Shown: positions 10,733 through 20,457, counted from the stretch's first letter. The stretch: 64,000 nucleotides of DNA from Mesorhizobium sp. WSM2240 (GCF_040438645.1 NZ_CP159253.1:5136501-5200500), one strand, 5' to 3'. Program-made: numbers and translations. Notes: generated by a model from the sequence alone, not told the origin.

Positions 10733-12265
10733 TTACGCGGCCTGAGCCAGCCTTTCGCCCGCGATCCGATAAGAAATCGCCTCCGCCAGATGGATACGGC
10801 CGACGGTCTCACTGGCGTCGAGGTCGGCGAGCGTCCGCGCAACCTTCAGCACCCGGTGATAGGCTCGAGCGGAAAAGCCTAGCTTCTCGCTGGCGTCCCG
10901 CAGCAGCGCCAGGCCATGCGCGTCGGGCGCCGCGATCTCCTCGATCGTGGCGGTGGCGCAATGGGCGTTGGTGGTCGGCGCCTGCGGCCCGAGCCGCGCA
11001 AATCGTTCCTGCTGGATGGCGCGGGCCATAGCCACGCGCGCCGCGACGGCTTCGCTCGCCTCGGCCCTTCCCGGCCGGATCAGATCGGATGCCGACACGG
11101 CCGGCACCTCGATGCGCAGATCGATGCGATCGAGCAGCGGGCCGGATATGCGCGCCTGGTAGTCGGACTGGCAGCGCGGCCCGCGCGCGCAGCGATAGCC
11201 CGGCTCGCCGGCCATGCCGCAGCGGCACGGGTTCATCGCCGCGATCAGCTGGATGCGCGCCGGATAGGTGATGCGGTGATTGGCGCGCGCGATCATGCAT
11301 TCGCCGGCTTCGATCGGCTGGCGCAGCGAATCCAGCACCTGCGGGGAGAACTCGGGAAACTCGTCGAGGAACAGCACGCCATTATGCGCCAGCGAGACCT
11401 CGCCGGGCCGGACGCGCAGGCCGCCGCCGACCATAGCCGCCATCGAGGCGGAATGGTGCGGCCCGCGGAACGGCCGCCGGTCGGTGAGCTTGCCGCCGCT
11501 GAGTTCCCCGGCGATTGAGGCGATCATCGACACTTCCAGGAGTTCGCGCGGGCTGAGCGGCGGCAGGATCGACGGCAGGCGCTGCGCCAGCATCGACTTG
11601 CCGGAGCCGGGCGGGCCGACCATCAAGAGATTGTGGCCCCCGGCCGCCGCGACCTCAAGCGCCCGCTTGGCGGTTTCCTGGCCCTTTATGTCGGCGAGGT
11701 CCGGCAGGTCGCGGGCCGACGCATGCACGCTCGCCACCGGCCGCGTCAGCACCTGCGTGCCCCGGAAATGATTGGCGATGGCGATCAGGCTGCGCGGCGC
11801 CAGAATATCGATCTCGGCGCCGGCCCAGGCGGCTTCCGGCCCGGACGCGGCCGGGCAGATCAGCCCCTTGCCGTCGGCATTGGCGCCGATCGCCGCCGGC
11901 AGCGCTCCCGACACCGCGGTGATCGTCCCGTCCAGCGACAATTCGCCGAGCACCACATAGCCGGCCAGCGCGTCGCCCGGTATCGCGCCCAGCGCCGCCA
12001 TCAGGCCGAGCGCGATCGGCAGGTCGTAATGGCTGCCCTCCTTGGGCAGGTCGGCCGGCGCCAGATTGACGGTCACCTTCTTCGACGGCATCGAGAGGCC
12101 GGACGCATGCAGCGCCGCCTGCACCCGCTCACGGCTCTCGGCCACCGCTTTGTCCGGCAGCCCGACAATGTGCATATTGACCTTGCCCGGGGCGATCATC
12201 ACCTGGACGTCGACCGGAACGGCCTCGATGCCCTGAAACGCGACCGTGCGTACGCGCGAAACCAT
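10733..12265 (-). CDS. comM: ComM/YifB-family Mg-chelatase-like AAA+ ATPase
   Basis: The 510-residue protein is a full-length ComM/YifB. It has an N-terminal Lon-like domain (residues 1-170, starting MVSRVRTVAFQGIEAVPVDV). A central Mg-chelatase AAA+ module carries Walker A GPPGSGKSMLA near residue 217 and Walker B GVLFLDEFPEF, and it ends in the C-terminal Mg_chelatase_C helical domain. A zinc-ribbon-like stretch (NPCRCGMAGEPGYRCARGPRC) is broken over the 315-340 region. In Vibrio and relatives ComM is a branch-migration helicase acting during natural transformation. It is also common in bacteria not known to be competent. Confidence 0.93.
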   Translation of the reverse strand: MVSRVRTVAFQGIEAVPVDVQVMIAPGKVNMHIVGLPDKAVAESRERVQAALHASGLSMPSKKVTVNLAPADLPKEGSHYDLPIALGLMAALGAIPGDALAGYVVLGELSLDGTITAVSGALPAAIGANADGKGLICPAASGPEAAWAGAEIDILAPRSLIAIANHFRGTQVLTRPVASVHASARDLPDLADIKGQETAKRALEVAAAGGHNLLMVGPPGSGKSMLAQRLPSILPPLSPRELLEVSMIASIAGELSGGKLTDRRPFRGPHHSASMAAMVGGGLRVRPGEVSLAHNGVLFLDEFPEFSPQVLDSLRQPIEAGECMIARANHRITYPARIQLIAAMNPCRCGMAGEPGYRCARGPRCQSDYQARISGPLLDRIDLRIEVPAVSASDLIRPGRAEASEAVAARVAMARAIQQERFARLGPQAPTTNAHCATATIEEIAAPDAHGLALLRDASEKLGFSARAYHRVLKVARTLADLDASETVGRIHLAEAISYRIAGERLAQAA

Positions 12266-12423
12266 GCCGTCCCCCGAGCCTTGCCGCGCGCCCCAAGCAG
12301 GGTCCCGAAAGTTGCAGACTGTTCGGACCTGCGGCTCTCAGTTGCCTGGGCACAACTGACCTTGCGTCAGACAAGCACAGATTTCAGCCCAAATCAAGAA
12401 CAGGACAAGAACAAAATGAACGC

Positions 12424-12450
12424 ACCGGCTGCAATCCGATTGCAGCCGGT
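12424..12450 (-). terminator. Perfect inverted repeat, probable terminator of gshB
   Basis: ACCGGCTGCAAT (12424-12435) and its exact complement (12439-12450) form a 12-bp stem with a CCG loop. Read on the minus strand it lies just after the gshB stop and is followed by a T-rich tract (TTCATTTTGTTCTTG). It would end gshB transcription before comM. Confidence 0.55.
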
Positions 12451-12496
12451 TGTGCCGCGCGAACATGGGCTGAGGTCATGGTGATCGAAATGGCGC

Positions 12497-13438
12497 CTAG
12501 CGCCGCTTGTCCTCGACCACGTCCCAGAACAGCGCCGCTATGTCGGCGCCGCCGAACCGCTTCACCTCGCGTATTCCGGTAGGCGAGGTGACGTTGATCT
12601 CGGTCATGTAGCCGCCGATCACGTCGATGCCGACGAGGATGAAACCGCGCTCCTTGAGCGAAGGCCCGATGCGGGCGCAGATCTCACGCTCGCGCTCGGT
12701 CAGCTCGGTTTTTTCGGCGCGTCCGCCGACATGCATGTTGGAGCGCGAATCGTGTTCAGCCGGCACGCGGTTGATCGCGCCCACCGGCTCGCCGTCGATC
12801 AGGATGATGCGCTTGTCGCCGGCGCGCACCTCCTTCAGATAGCGCTGCACGATGAACGGCTCGCGAAACATCTGCGCGAACATTTCGAGCAGCGAAGCGA
12901 GATTGCGGTCGGCCTCGTGCAGATGGAAGATGCCTGCGCCGCCATTGCCGTAGAGCGGCTTGACGATGATGTCGCCATTCACCTTGCGAAAGTCGTCCAC
13001 CTCGCGCGGATCCTTGGTGATCAGCGTCGCCGGCATCAGGTCGGGAAATTCGGTGACGAAGATCTTTTCCGGGCTGTTGCGCACCCAGGCCGGGTCGTTG
13101 ACCACCAGCGTCTTCGGATGGATGCGCTCCAGAATATGCGTCGTCGTGATGTAGTTCATGTCGAAGGGCGGATCCTGGCGCAGCAGGATGACGTTCATTT
13201 CCGAAAGGTCTGTGCGCACCGGCTCGCCGAGCGTGAAGTGATTGCCCTTCTCGTCGCGGACCTGAAGCTCCTCGATGCGGGCGAACACCCGGTCGCCGGC
13301 CATCGACAGGCGGTCGGGCGTGTAGTGGAACAGCCGGTGGCCGCGCCGCTGCGCTTCCAGCGCCAGCGCAAAGCTTGTGTCCCCCGCGATCGAAACGGTC
13401 GAGATGTGATCCATCTGCAGGGCGATATCGAGCGGCAT
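12497..13438 (-). CDS. gshB: Glutathione synthetase
   Basis: GshB joins gamma-glutamylcysteine and glycine with ATP, the second step of glutathione synthesis. The 313-residue ATP-grasp enzyme begins [13 protein letters not shown], typical of proteobacterial GshB. It has the N-terminal domain segment [19 protein letters not shown], the ATP-grasp Gly-rich loop [29 protein letters not shown] and the C-terminal [21 protein letters not shown] chose the start at 13438 because GGAGA lies ten bases upstream. A longer frame to 13474 has no such site. Confidence 0.96.
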   Translation of the reverse strand: MPLDIALQMDHISTVSIAGDTSFALALEAQRRGHRLFHYTPDRLSMAGDRVFARIEELQVRDEKGNHFTLGEPVRTDLSEMNVILLRQDPPFDMNYITTTHILERIHPKTLVVNDPAWVRNSPEKIFVTEFPDLMPATLITKDPREVDDFRKVNGDIIVKPLYGNGGAGIFHLHEADRNLASLLEMFAQMFREPFIVQRYLKEVRAGDKRIILIDGEPVGAINRVPAEHDSRSNMHVGGRAEKTELTEREREICARIGPSLKERGFILVGIDVIGGYMTEINVTSPTGIREVKRFGGADIAALFWDVVEDKRR

Positions 13439-13679
13439 GAACTGTCTCCGGCGGGGTTGGCGCGATGAAGGCATTTACAGGCTTGGCCGCAGCCTGCCAA
13501 TCGAGACATTTTGATCGTAGCATCAATGGCTGTGTGAAGGGGAGGCCGCCATGGCCCTGGCTGAACTTCGGCGCCGTCCCCTGCGTTAACGCGGAAAACA
13601 TCATTGTTGGCTATGCGTGATGACGGTTTTGCGAAATTCTGGCGCAGGCACGCGCCGCACAACATGGGATGAGGCCGCG

Positions 13680-14909
13680 ATGAACGCCGTCGCCGCGATA
13701 GACGCCAGCAAGGCGGACGAGTTGGAACTGACCATCCTGATGCCGTGCCTGAACGAGGCCGAGACGATCGCCGTTTGCATAGGCAAGGCGCAGGGCTTTC
13801 TGCGCAAGGCAGGTATTTCAGGCGAGGTGCTGATCGCCGACAACGGCAGCACGGATGGATCGCAGCAGATCGCGAATGAACTAGGGGCCCGGGTCGTGCC
13901 GGTCCCGCAGAAGGGCTATGGCGCAGCCCTGCTCGGCGGCATCGCCGCAGCCCGCGGACGCTATGTCGTTATGGGCGACGCCGACGACAGTTATGATTTC
14001 GGTGAGCTCGACGCCTTCCTGTCGCGGCTGCGCGGCGGTGCCGAACTGGTCATGGGCAATCGCTTCAAGGGCGGCATCGAAACTGGAGCCATGCCTGTGC
14101 TGCACAGATACCTCGGCAATCCGGTTCTGAGCTATCTCGGCCGGCTGTTCTTCAGGATCGACCTCGGCGATTTCCATTGCGGCCTGCGCGGCTTCAACAC
14201 TGCGAGCATCAGAGGCCTGAACCTGCGCACCACGGGCATGGAATTCGCCAGCGAGATGGTGGTTCGAAGCGCGCTTGCCGGCCTGCGCACAGAAGAGGTT
14301 CCGACCACCCTGAAGCCGGACGGCCGCAGCCGTCCGCCGCATCTGAAGACCTGGCGCGACGGCTGGCGGCATCTGAAATTTCTGCTGATGTACAATCCGC
14401 GCTGGCTGTTCGTGATCCCGGGTCTGTCGCTTTGCGGGCTGGGCGTGCTGCTATCCATGCTGCTCTTCTTCGGCCCGCTCCATCTCGCCGACAACCTGTC
14501 GCTCGATCTCAACACCTTCGTGGCGGCTTGCTTCATGATCGTGACGGGCGTCCAGCTTGTCACTTTCGGCATCCTTTCGCGCTACTATGCCGAGATCACC
14601 GGCATCCTGCCCAGCAACACGCGGTCGGACTGGCTTATGCGCCATATCAGCACCGACCGGCTCGCGGCCAAGGCCGGCATCCTGCTCCTGGCGGGGGCGA
14701 TGTTCTTCGGGTACGCCATATTTTCCTGGGCCAGCTTCGGTTTCGGCCCTCTGCCCGATCCGGAGATTCCTCGCGTGGTTGTGCTCGGCCTGACGCTGAT
14801 CGTGATCGCGCTGCAGGTGTTCTTCTCGGCCTTCCTGCTCGGGGTGCTGGAAATTCCGGTAAAGCGCAGAAGCGAGAACGGCGCCGACAAGATACTGGAT
14901 GCTCCATGA
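13680..14909 (+). CDS. Membrane-anchored family 2 glycosyltransferase (GtrB/DPM1-like)
   Basis: The roughly 409-residue protein has an N-terminal GT-A domain with TILMPCLNEAETI, DNGSTDGS and the DxD-type GDADDSYDF, followed by MGNRFKGG. This is the dolichyl/polyprenyl-phosphate sugar synthase pattern. Four hydrophobic segments follow in the C-terminal third, consistent with a membrane anchor at the inner face. Such enzymes load a sugar from a nucleotide donor onto undecaprenyl phosphate. The stop overlaps the GtrA gene (ATGA). The start is taken at ATG 13680, with GGGATGAGG just upstream; GTG 13617 or ATG 13620 would extend it by about 20 residues. Confidence 0.85.
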   Translation: MNAVAAIDASKADELELTILMPCLNEAETIAVCIGKAQGFLRKAGISGEVLIADNGSTDGSQQIANELGARVVPVPQKGYGAALLGGIAAARGRYVVMGDADDSYDFGELDAFLSRLRGGAELVMGNRFKGGIETGAMPVLHRYLGNPVLSYLGRLFFRIDLGDFHCGLRGFNTASIRGLNLRTTGMEFASEMVVRSALAGLRTEEVPTTLKPDGRSRPPHLKTWRDGWRHLKFLLMYNPRWLFVIPGLSLCGLGVLLSMLLFFGPLHLADNLSLDLNTFVAACFMIVTGVQLVTFGILSRYYAEITGILPSNTRSDWLMRHISTDRLAAKAGILLLAGAMFFGYAIFSWASFGFGPLPDPEIPRVVVLGLTLIVIALQVFFSAFLLGVLEIPVKRRSENGADKILDAP

Positions 14910-15313
14910 GCTTCCGTCTCCGGGCCGCGCTCGGCGCGCAGCCTGTCCGCTTCGCGGTTGTCGGCATAGGAGCGGCAGCGCTCATGGTCGTGCTGTCTTA
15001 CCTGCTCGTGACAATAGGAATGCCGCCCTTTGCGGGCAGCGTCCTGGCCTATTCGGCCGCATTCACCGTCGCTTACACCGCGCAGAGGGTCTGGACGTTC
15101 GGCGCACGCCATAGGCATGGCCACGCCCTCCCGCGCTACTTCGTCATTCAGGTCGGCTGCGCGCTGATGTCAGGCGTGCTGGCCCATGTCCTCGTGACCG
15201 GTTTTGGGTTCGCGCCGTTTGCCATGTCTCTCGTGATCACCACGGCCTCGAGCATCGCAAGCTATCTCCTGTCGTCGCGATGGGCGTTCGCCGCGCCGGC
15301 TCAACGCCGGTAG
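14906..15313 (+). CDS. GtrA-family membrane protein (putative lipid-linked sugar flippase)
   Basis: The 135-residue protein has four predicted membrane segments and the GtrA hallmarks: RFAVVGIGAAAL at the start, a middle RVWTF motif (QRVWTFGA) and SYLLSSRWAF near the end. GtrA proteins are thought to move polyprenyl-phosphate-linked sugars across the inner membrane. It overlaps the upstream GT2 gene by four bases and precedes a GT-C-like protein, so the three genes read as a gtr-type glycosylation cassette. Confidence 0.88.
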   Translation: MSFRLRAALGAQPVRFAVVGIGAAALMVVLSYLLVTIGMPPFAGSVLAYSAAFTVAYTAQRVWTFGARHRHGHALPRYFVIQVGCALMSGVLAHVLVTGFGFAPFAMSLVITTASSIASYLLSSRWAFAAPAQRR

Positions 15314-15396
15314 CCGAGGCCCAGATCGTCGGATTTACCATTTGTTGAAGCCGTTGCCGTAGGTTCGGTCGACCAAGCGGCCGGATTCCCGATCGA

Positions 15397-17199
15397 ATGA
15401 CAGCAGAGATACGCCCGGCGGCGACCGGCCTGAAAACCGAAATCGGCCTGTCCGTGATCGCGACCGTTGCGGTGCTTGTGTTGCACGCGATCCGCGGATT
15501 CGAGACGCTGACCGACTTTGGCGGCGACAATGACAGCCTGATGCGCCTCGTCCAGGTTCGCGACCTGATCGGCGGACAGGGCTGGTTCGACCTCAATCAA
15601 TACCGCATGGGCCCGGAAGGCGGCTTTGTCATGCACTGGTCGCGGCTGGTCGATGCGCCGATTGCGGCCATCATACTTGCCGCGTCTCCTTTGGCCGGCG
15701 GCATGGCGGCGGCCGAAACGGTCGCGCAGATCCTTTGGCCGGCGCTGCTGTTCTGCCTCACCCTGTTCTTCCTCGTCCGGATCGCGCGCCTTTTCGGCGG
15801 GGAACCGGCGGTTCTGCCCTCGGTGGTCATCGGCGCCGCTGCCTTGCACTTCATCGGCGTCTTTGCGCCCGGCGCGCTCGATCACCACAATATCCAGCTC
15901 ATGCTGACCGCGGCCAGCCTGTGCCTGCTGGTCGAAGCGCCCGGAGCACGGCTGGCGGCCACGGTTTCCGGCGCCTGCGCCGCGCTGATGCTGGCGGTCG
16001 GCATGGAAGCCGCGCCGTACGTCGCCGTGATAGGTCTTTGCATGGCCGGGCTGTTCCTCTTCGGCGACAAAGGCGATGCGACAATCGCCAGAGACTTCGG
16101 ATTTGGTTTCGCCGGCATTGCCGCGCTGGCGTTCTTCGTCACGGTCCCACCCTCCGGCTGGGCCGTCGCGCAATGCGACGCGTTCTCCGTCGTTCAGTTT
16201 GCGGTCGCGGCGCTGGCGGGCATCGGCCTCGCCGGCATCGCATCGATCGGTGCCGCGAGCCGGACGCGCAATCGGCGTCTGATCGGGCTGGGGCTGCTCG
16301 GCCTCGCTGTCGGTGCCGCCGTGCTGCTGCTCTTCCCGCAATGCCTTGCCGACCCATATTCGATGGTTGATGAAAGGCTGCGTAAGGATTGGCTCGACCA
16401 CGTGTCGGAAGCGAAGCCGCTGCTTGCGCTTATTTCTTCCGAACCCGGCTCGGTGGTCGCACGCTACGTCACGCCTCTAATGGGCCTGATCTGGATTGCG
16501 GGTTCATTGCGCGGCGGAAGCTGGCGCAGGCAGGACGTGCTGGTCGGCGCGGTTCTCGCCATGGCCTTCGCCGTGAGCGTCTGGCAAGTGCGCGGCTCAA
16601 ACTTCTCTATCGCATTCGCCATCATCCCGCTTTCGGCCTGGATAGGAAGCTGGCGCCTTCGGGCGGAAGCAGGCCGGTCGGGCTGGGTCTCAGCGAAGAT
16701 GGTCGCGGTTTGGGTCCTCTCGCTGAACGCAAGCTGGACGGCTGCCGCGGCTGCCACTGTCGTGGCGCTCGAAAGCGACAGCACCGCCGATCCGGAGGCT
16801 CGTTCCGCCTCGGAGTGCGAGCGGAAGAAGGATTTTACGACGCTTGCAGCGATGCCTGCCGCTACGGTGCTTTCGATCTCCAATCTCGGCTCTGCCATCC
16901 TTGCCTTTAGCGATCATCATGCCGTGTCCGGGCCCTATCACCGCAACCTGGAGGGGAATCGTTTGGCGCTCGACGTGAGCATGGGATTGCCCGAGGATGC
17001 CAGAGCGCTCATGGAACGTCACGGCGTCGAACTTCTCGCGGTATGCCCGGCCAATCCGGAAAGCGCTCTCCTGGCCAAGAAGGCCCCGGGCGGGCTTCTC
17101 GCCGCGATCATGAACGGAGCCGTGCCAGTATGGCTAGAGCCGGTGGAGGCCAGCGAAAATGAGCCGCTCAAGCTGTACAGGATGCATCCCCGCAGCTGA
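15397..17199 (+). CDS. Polytopic GT-C-like glycosyltransferase (putative GtrC-type)
   Basis: The 600-residue protein has about ten to twelve hydrophobic segments followed by a soluble tail of roughly 140 residues. The first external loop holds DFGGDNDSLMRLVQVRD and HWSRLVDAP. The next has LDHHNIQLML, reminiscent of the acidic and DHH-type loop motifs of GT-C enzymes such as oligosaccharyltransferases and PMTs. GT-C enzymes transfer sugars from lipid carriers on the periplasmic side. Placement after GtrB- and GtrA-like genes supports that role. The acceptor is unknown: lipopolysaccharide, a surface polysaccharide or a protein are all possible. Confidence 0.68.
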   Translation: MTAEIRPAATGLKTEIGLSVIATVAVLVLHAIRGFETLTDFGGDNDSLMRLVQVRDLIGGQGWFDLNQYRMGPEGGFVMHWSRLVDAPIAAIILAASPLAGGMAAAETVAQILWPALLFCLTLFFLVRIARLFGGEPAVLPSVVIGAAALHFIGVFAPGALDHHNIQLMLTAASLCLLVEAPGARLAATVSGACAALMLAVGMEAAPYVAVIGLCMAGLFLFGDKGDATIARDFGFGFAGIAALAFFVTVPPSGWAVAQCDAFSVVQFAVAALAGIGLAGIASIGAASRTRNRRLIGLGLLGLAVGAAVLLLFPQCLADPYSMVDERLRKDWLDHVSEAKPLLALISSEPGSVVARYVTPLMGLIWIAGSLRGGSWRRQDVLVGAVLAMAFAVSVWQVRGSNFSIAFAIIPLSAWIGSWRLRAEAGRSGWVSAKMVAVWVLSLNASWTAAAAATVVALESDSTADPEARSASECERKKDFTTLAAMPAATVLSISNLGSAILAFSDHHAVSGPYHRNLEGNRLALDVSMGLPEDARALMERHGVELLAVCPANPESALLAKKAPGGLLAAIMNGAVPVWLEPVEASENEPLKLYRMHPRS

Positions 17200-17321
17200 T
17201 TTGTGATCCGATCCAGCGTCAACGCAAATCGGCATTTGCCGGTAAACGTGATTGCCTGCGATACGTTTCCTAAACGGTTTGCTGCCATGGTCTCGGCGCA
17301 TTGTTGAATCCAGGAATACAG

Positions 17322-18668
17322 ATGAAGCCGCCGTTCGGCCTCGGCCAGACCAGAGACAGTTCCGATCTCGCTTTCACCGATCCGCTGACCGGTCTCGGCA
17401 ATGATCGCCGATTCTTCGATAAGGTCGACCGTCTGATCAGCGACCGCGCCGAGGATCCCGCACCTTTCACCATCGGCATTCTCGACCTCGACGGCTTCAA
17501 GCCGATCAATGATCTTTTCGGCCGCAAGGCCGGCGACGACATTCTCGTCCAGGTCGCCATGCGCCTGCGCGCGTCGATGGACGGCCACTCCGCCGTGACC
17601 CGGATCGGGGCCGACGAATTCGCCTTCCTCTATCCGATGGTGTTTTCGGAAGACGCCGCCGCCGAGAAGGCAAAAATGCTGATCGAGATATTGTCGGCAC
17701 CTTACGATGTCGGCGAGCGCACCGCCAGGCTCTCCGCATCGGTCGGCTGCTCGCTGTTTTCTTCCGGCGAAGAGACGACGGAGGTCTTGGTCAACAAGGC
17801 CGAGACCGCGCTTTACCACGCCAAGCGCTCGGGCCGCGGCCGCGTCGTCGTCTATACCCGCGAGATGGAGGAAGCGGCCAAGCGCGTGACGCGCATCGAG
17901 CAGGCGCTGCGCCGCGCCGTCTCGGCCGGCGAGGTGGAACCGCATTTCCAGCCGATCGTCGATTTGAAAGACCGCCGCACTATCGGCTTCGAGACGCTGG
18001 CCCGTTGGACCGACCGCGACCTCGGCTTCGTTTCCCCGGCGGTGTTCATTCCCATTGCCGAGGAGCGCGGTATTATCGGGCCGCTGTCGCAGCTCGTGCT
18101 GCGCAAGGCGACGGAAGCCGCCCGCAACTGGCCGCCCGACCTTTTCCTGTCGTTCAATCTGTCGCCGTCGCAGCTCGTCGACCAGAACACCGGCCTCCAC
18201 ATATTGGCGATCCTCGACCGGACCGGCTTCGACCCGCGCCGCCTCGAGATCGAGATCACCGAAACCGGCCTGATGACCGACCCGGCCTCGGCCGAGAAGA
18301 TCGTCGACGACCTCCGCCGCTGCGGCATTCGGGTGTCGCTCGACGATTTCGGCACCGGGCAGTCCTCGCTCGGGCGCCTGCGTGAGTTCCATTTCGACAA
18401 GCTCAAGATCGACCGCGCCTTCGTCTCGTCCATCCTCGACGACCGGCCTTCCGAGCACATCATCCGCGCCATCCTCGCCATGTGCGAGGGGCTTGGCATG
18501 GAAGTGGTCGCCGAGGGCATCGAGGAGGAGGCCCAGGCCGACAGGCTGGTCGAATTCGGCTGCGGCGGCGGGCAGGGCTACTTCTTCGGCAAGCCGGTCG
18601 ACGCCGACGCGACGCTCGGCTACCTCCGCGACTCCTTCCGCGGCGCGCTCCGCGCCAAGGCGATCTAG
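17322..18668 (+). CDS. GGDEF-EAL domain cyclic-di-GMP protein
   Basis: The 448-residue cytoplasmic protein has a GGDEF domain (residues about 15-180) and an EAL domain (about 190-435), with no membrane segment or sensor domain. The cyclase motif is RIGADEFAF (GADEF) and no RxxD inhibitory site is evident five residues before it. In the EAL domain the signature reads ETLAR in place of EALAR. The metal and catalytic residues look intact: NLSP, EITET, DDFGTG, KLKIDR, VAEGIEE and GQGYFFGKP. A phosphodiesterase is more likely than a cyclase; GADEF proteins can still be active. ATG 17322 is preferred over TTG 17301. Confidence 0.88.
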   Translation: MKPPFGLGQTRDSSDLAFTDPLTGLGNDRRFFDKVDRLISDRAEDPAPFTIGILDLDGFKPINDLFGRKAGDDILVQVAMRLRASMDGHSAVTRIGADEFAFLYPMVFSEDAAAEKAKMLIEILSAPYDVGERTARLSASVGCSLFSSGEETTEVLVNKAETALYHAKRSGRGRVVVYTREMEEAAKRVTRIEQALRRAVSAGEVEPHFQPIVDLKDRRTIGFETLARWTDRDLGFVSPAVFIPIAEERGIIGPLSQLVLRKATEAARNWPPDLFLSFNLSPSQLVDQNTGLHILAILDRTGFDPRRLEIEITETGLMTDPASAEKIVDDLRRCGIRVSLDDFGTGQSSLGRLREFHFDKLKIDRAFVSSILDDRPSEHIIRAILAMCEGLGMEVVAEGIEEEAQADRLVEFGCGGGQGYFFGKPVDADATLGYLRDSFRGALRAKAI

Positions 18669-18751
18669 CTCCCTGGCATAGACGGCATCGCCGCCTTGAA
18701 CGTGCTTGCGTTTCTGCTAAACCAGCGGCGCAGCGCACGGAGCAGATCGCC

Positions 18752-19519
18752 ATGATGCCATCGGCCAGATTTCCCGACCTCGAGGGTGCATCGGTCCTCA
18801 TCACCGGCGGCGGATCGGGCATCGGTGCGGCGCTCACCGAAGGTTTCGCGCTGCAGGGCTGCAAGGTCGCCTTCATCGATATCGCCGAAGCGGCAAGCGA
18901 GGCGCTGTGCGATGCGGTCGAGAAAAAAATCGGCGCACGGCCGCTGTTCCTGAAATGCGATTTGCGCGACGTCGAGGCGCTACGCGCCGCCGTGGCCCGC
19001 GCGGCAGCCGCGCATGGCCCGGCAACCGTGCTGATCAACAATGCCGCCTTTGACCAGCGCCATGCCATCGAGGACGTCACCGTCGATTATTGGGACGAGA
19101 ACCAGTCCATCAATCTGCGCCCGCATTTCTTTACTGCGCAGGCAGTTGCGCCGGGCATGAAGGAGGCTGGCCGTGGCTCCATCATCAACTTCACCTCGAC
19201 CTCCTTCCTTATCAACCACCCCGACATGCCGTCCTATACGGCCGCCAAGGCTGGCATTATCGGACTGACCAAGGGCCTTGCCGGAAAGCTCGGCCCGGAC
19301 GGCATCCGCGTCAATGCGATCGCGCCGGGCTGGGTGATCACCGAACGCCAGCGCGCCCTCTGGGTGACCGACGAGGCGCTTTCGGCGCATGTCGCCAAGC
19401 AGTGCATCCGCGAGGTGATGAAGCCCGAGGACATGGTCGGCCCGTGCCTGTTCCTGGCCTCCGACGCATCGCTCATGCTGACAGCACAGACGCTTATCGT
19501 CGACGGGGGCTACCTGTGA
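18752..19519 (+). CDS. SDR-family sugar dehydrogenase
   Basis: The 255-residue short-chain dehydrogenase has the cofactor motif TGGGSGIG near residue 18, NNAA in the fourth strand and the catalytic serine (FTSTS). The active-site Y-x-x-x-K is SYTAAKAG, and the N-terminus is MMPSARFPDL. Position at the head of a cluster with a KDGal kinase, KDPGal aldolase and lactonase suggests it oxidises an aldose (galactose, arabinose or fucose type) to the lactone. The exact sugar is inference. The stop overlaps the kinase start (GTGA). GGAG lies 11 bases before the start. Confidence 0.85.
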   Translation: MMPSARFPDLEGASVLITGGGSGIGAALTEGFALQGCKVAFIDIAEAASEALCDAVEKKIGARPLFLKCDLRDVEALRAAVARAAAAHGPATVLINNAAFDQRHAIEDVTVDYWDENQSINLRPHFFTAQAVAPGMKEAGRGSIINFTSTSFLINHPDMPSYTAAKAGIIGLTKGLAGKLGPDGIRVNAIAPGWVITERQRALWVTDEALSAHVAKQCIREVMKPEDMVGPCLFLASDASLMLTAQTLIVDGGYL

Positions 19520-20457
19520 GCGCCAGCATCGCTGCGGTCGACTGGGGGACGTCGCGCCTGCGCATTTGGCTGCTCGACCAGGCCGGCAGCGTGCTGGCAG
19601 AGCGCCGCAGCGAAGAGGGCATGCTGGCCGCGCGGCCGGACGGTTTTGCGCGCATCCTCGAGGGGCACCTCGCCGCCATGGGCGCGCCGGCCGAACTGCC
19701 GGCGATCATCTGCGGCATGGCGGGCTCGCGGCAGGGCTGGATCGAGGCGCCCTATGTCGCCGTTCCCGCCTCGATGCAGGGCATATTCGCCGGCGCAAAG
19801 CCCATTCCCGGTTCGCGGCGCGATATCCGTATCCTTCCGGGTGTCGCCCAGCGCGATCCGGCGTCCCCCGACGTGATGCGCGGCGAGGAAACCCAGCTTG
19901 CCGGCATCGCCAGCCTGCTCGGCTCCGACAGCCATATTGTCTGCATGCCGGGCACGCATTCCAAATGGGTCGATATCGCCGGTGGCTCCATCGCCGGCTT
20001 CGCCACCTACATGACCGGCGAACTGTTCTCGGTGCTGGCCGGCCATTCGATCCTCAGCCATTCGCTCGGCGCGGAATCGCATGCAGTCTCCGCAACGGAC
20101 CCGCTCTTCCGGAGCTGGTGCCAGGACAGCCTGTCCGATCCCGGCGATGTGAGCGCCCGCCTGTTCCGGATACGCGCCTCGACCCTGCTGCTCGACCTTC
20201 AGCCCGACCAGGCCGCGGCCGCCTTGTCCGGCCTGCTGATCGGCGCCGAGATCGCGTCGGCCGCCCGCCGCTTCGCGCGTTCTGGAACTCCGGTCGTCCT
20301 GGTCGCGTCAGGGGCTCTGCGCCCGCTCTACGAGGCAGCACTTGGCCTTGCCGGCCTCGAGTTCCATCCCGTCGAGGCTGACGAGGCGGTCCGCGCCGGC
20401 CTGTTCGCCGCGGCGCGCCATCTCGGCATAATCATGCCGGCAGGAGTGACGGCATGA
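19516..20457 (+). CDS. dgoK: 2-dehydro-3-deoxygalactonokinase
   Basis: DgoK phosphorylates 2-keto-3-deoxygalactonate at O6 in the De Ley-Doudoroff galactonate pathway. The 313-residue protein shows the family's start AVDWGTSRLRIWLLD, then ICGMAGSRQGW, MRGEETQLAG and CMPGTHSKWV, and ends with LVASGALRPLYE. It begins at GTG 19516 overlapping the dehydrogenase stop, and its own stop overlaps dgoA (ATGA). Confidence 0.92.
   Translation: MSASIAAVDWGTSRLRIWLLDQAGSVLAERRSEEGMLAARPDGFARILEGHLAAMGAPAELPAIICGMAGSRQGWIEAPYVAVPASMQGIFAGAKPIPGSRRDIRILPGVAQRDPASPDVMRGEETQLAGIASLLGSDSHIVCMPGTHSKWVDIAGGSIAGFATYMTGELFSVLAGHSILSHSLGAESHAVSATDPLFRSWCQDSLSDPGDVSARLFRIRASTLLLDLQPDQAAAALSGLLIGAEIASAARRFARSGTPVVLVASGALRPLYEAALGLAGLEFHPVEADEAVRAGLFAAARHLGIIMPAGVTA

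Noticed and set aside
14177..14905. Long in-frame extension upstream of the GtrA gene
   Set aside because: The extension overlaps the GT2 gene in another frame and is Arg/Ala-rich with no homology pattern; the GtrA family start is ATG 14906 at the ATGA overlap.
19090..19515. Upstream extension of the KDGal kinase frame
   Set aside because: It is a shadow of the SDR dehydrogenase gene; the kinase family start AVDWGTS follows GTG 19516.
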